Assembly (NCBI RefSeq): GCF_028736035.1
Contig: NZ_CP117866.1
Location: 7,254,001-7,318,000 of the forward strand
Reading direction: 5' to 3'
Source: Streptomyces sp. T12
GTDB lineage: Bacteria; Actinomycetota; Actinomycetes; Streptomycetales; Streptomycetaceae
DNA length: 64,000 nucleotides
The notes below the pieces were generated by a model. It had not been told where the DNA came from. It searched no databases and was given only the letters and a program-made list of their open reading frames with translations. Positions 63,924-64,000 of the stretch are shown one piece after another. Positions within the stretch are counted from its first letter, which is position 1. Each line of letters begins with the position of its first letter. The translations under genes and the position numbers were made by a program.

Positions 63924-64000
63924 TCCGTTGTGCAACCCTTCTCCGAGTTTCCCCGTCTGACCGGACGGGGTCACGATGGTGTGGTACGGGCCAAATGGCC

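Overview
The window is high-GC DNA with strong third-position GC bias, many GTG starts and gene families typical of Streptomyces: a WhiJ-type helix-turn-helix/DUF397/ATPase group, a DUF574 methyltransferase, MsiK-dependent sugar importers, and the lysA-hom-thrC-thrB-rho block next to a tRNA-Arg. All functional calls come from motifs and family knowledge; no database search was run.

1-21.8 kb (minus strand) is a nonribosomal peptide/polyketide operon that runs off the left edge. In transcription order it encodes an MFS exporter, an MbtH-like protein, an A-T-C-T NRPS, a standalone luciferase-like monooxygenase, a 108-bp tandem-repeat reading frame, a C-A-T-E NRPS, a C-A-T-TE NRPS, a C-A-T NRPS, a KS-ACP protein without acyltransferase, and a type II thioesterase. 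Most junctions overlap by a few bases, so translation is probably coupled. Domain order is not colinear: there are 4 A domains for 5 T domains plus an ACP, and the terminal thioesterase lies mid-operon. The product could not be predicted.

22.1-25.7 kb holds the DUF574 methyltransferase, the WhiJ-like regulator and its DUF397 partner, a divergent HATPase gene with an early TTA codon and a palindromic operator candidate between them, and two small unknown genes.

26.1-52.3 kb is interpreted as a genomic island in the 3' end of tRNA-Arg(CCG). A 43-bp piece of the tRNA 3' half is repeated exactly at 26094-26136 and 52247-52289, the intact tRNA lies at the right end, and a truncated tyrosine recombinase and a toxin-antitoxin pair lie near the left end. 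The cargo is carbohydrate catabolism in two convergent-looking sets. Set A (minus): LacI regulator, intracellular GH32, solute-binding lipoprotein, two permeases. Set B (plus): LacI regulator, solute-binding lipoprotein, two permeases, GH3, a second intracellular GH32, and a secreted multidomain GH30. A secreted GH32 fructanase lies between the sets, divergent from the set B regulator. The implied route is extracellular fructan cleavage, uptake of oligosaccharides, and cytoplasmic hydrolysis; GH3 and GH30 suggest beta-glucan is used too. Neither importer has its own ATPase.

52.3-64 kb is core chromosome: tRNA-Arg, response regulator, an ArgRS-like DALR protein without catalytic core, lysA, hom, thrC, thrB, rho with a clear terminator, and a secreted trypsin-like protease with FG-GAP repeats.
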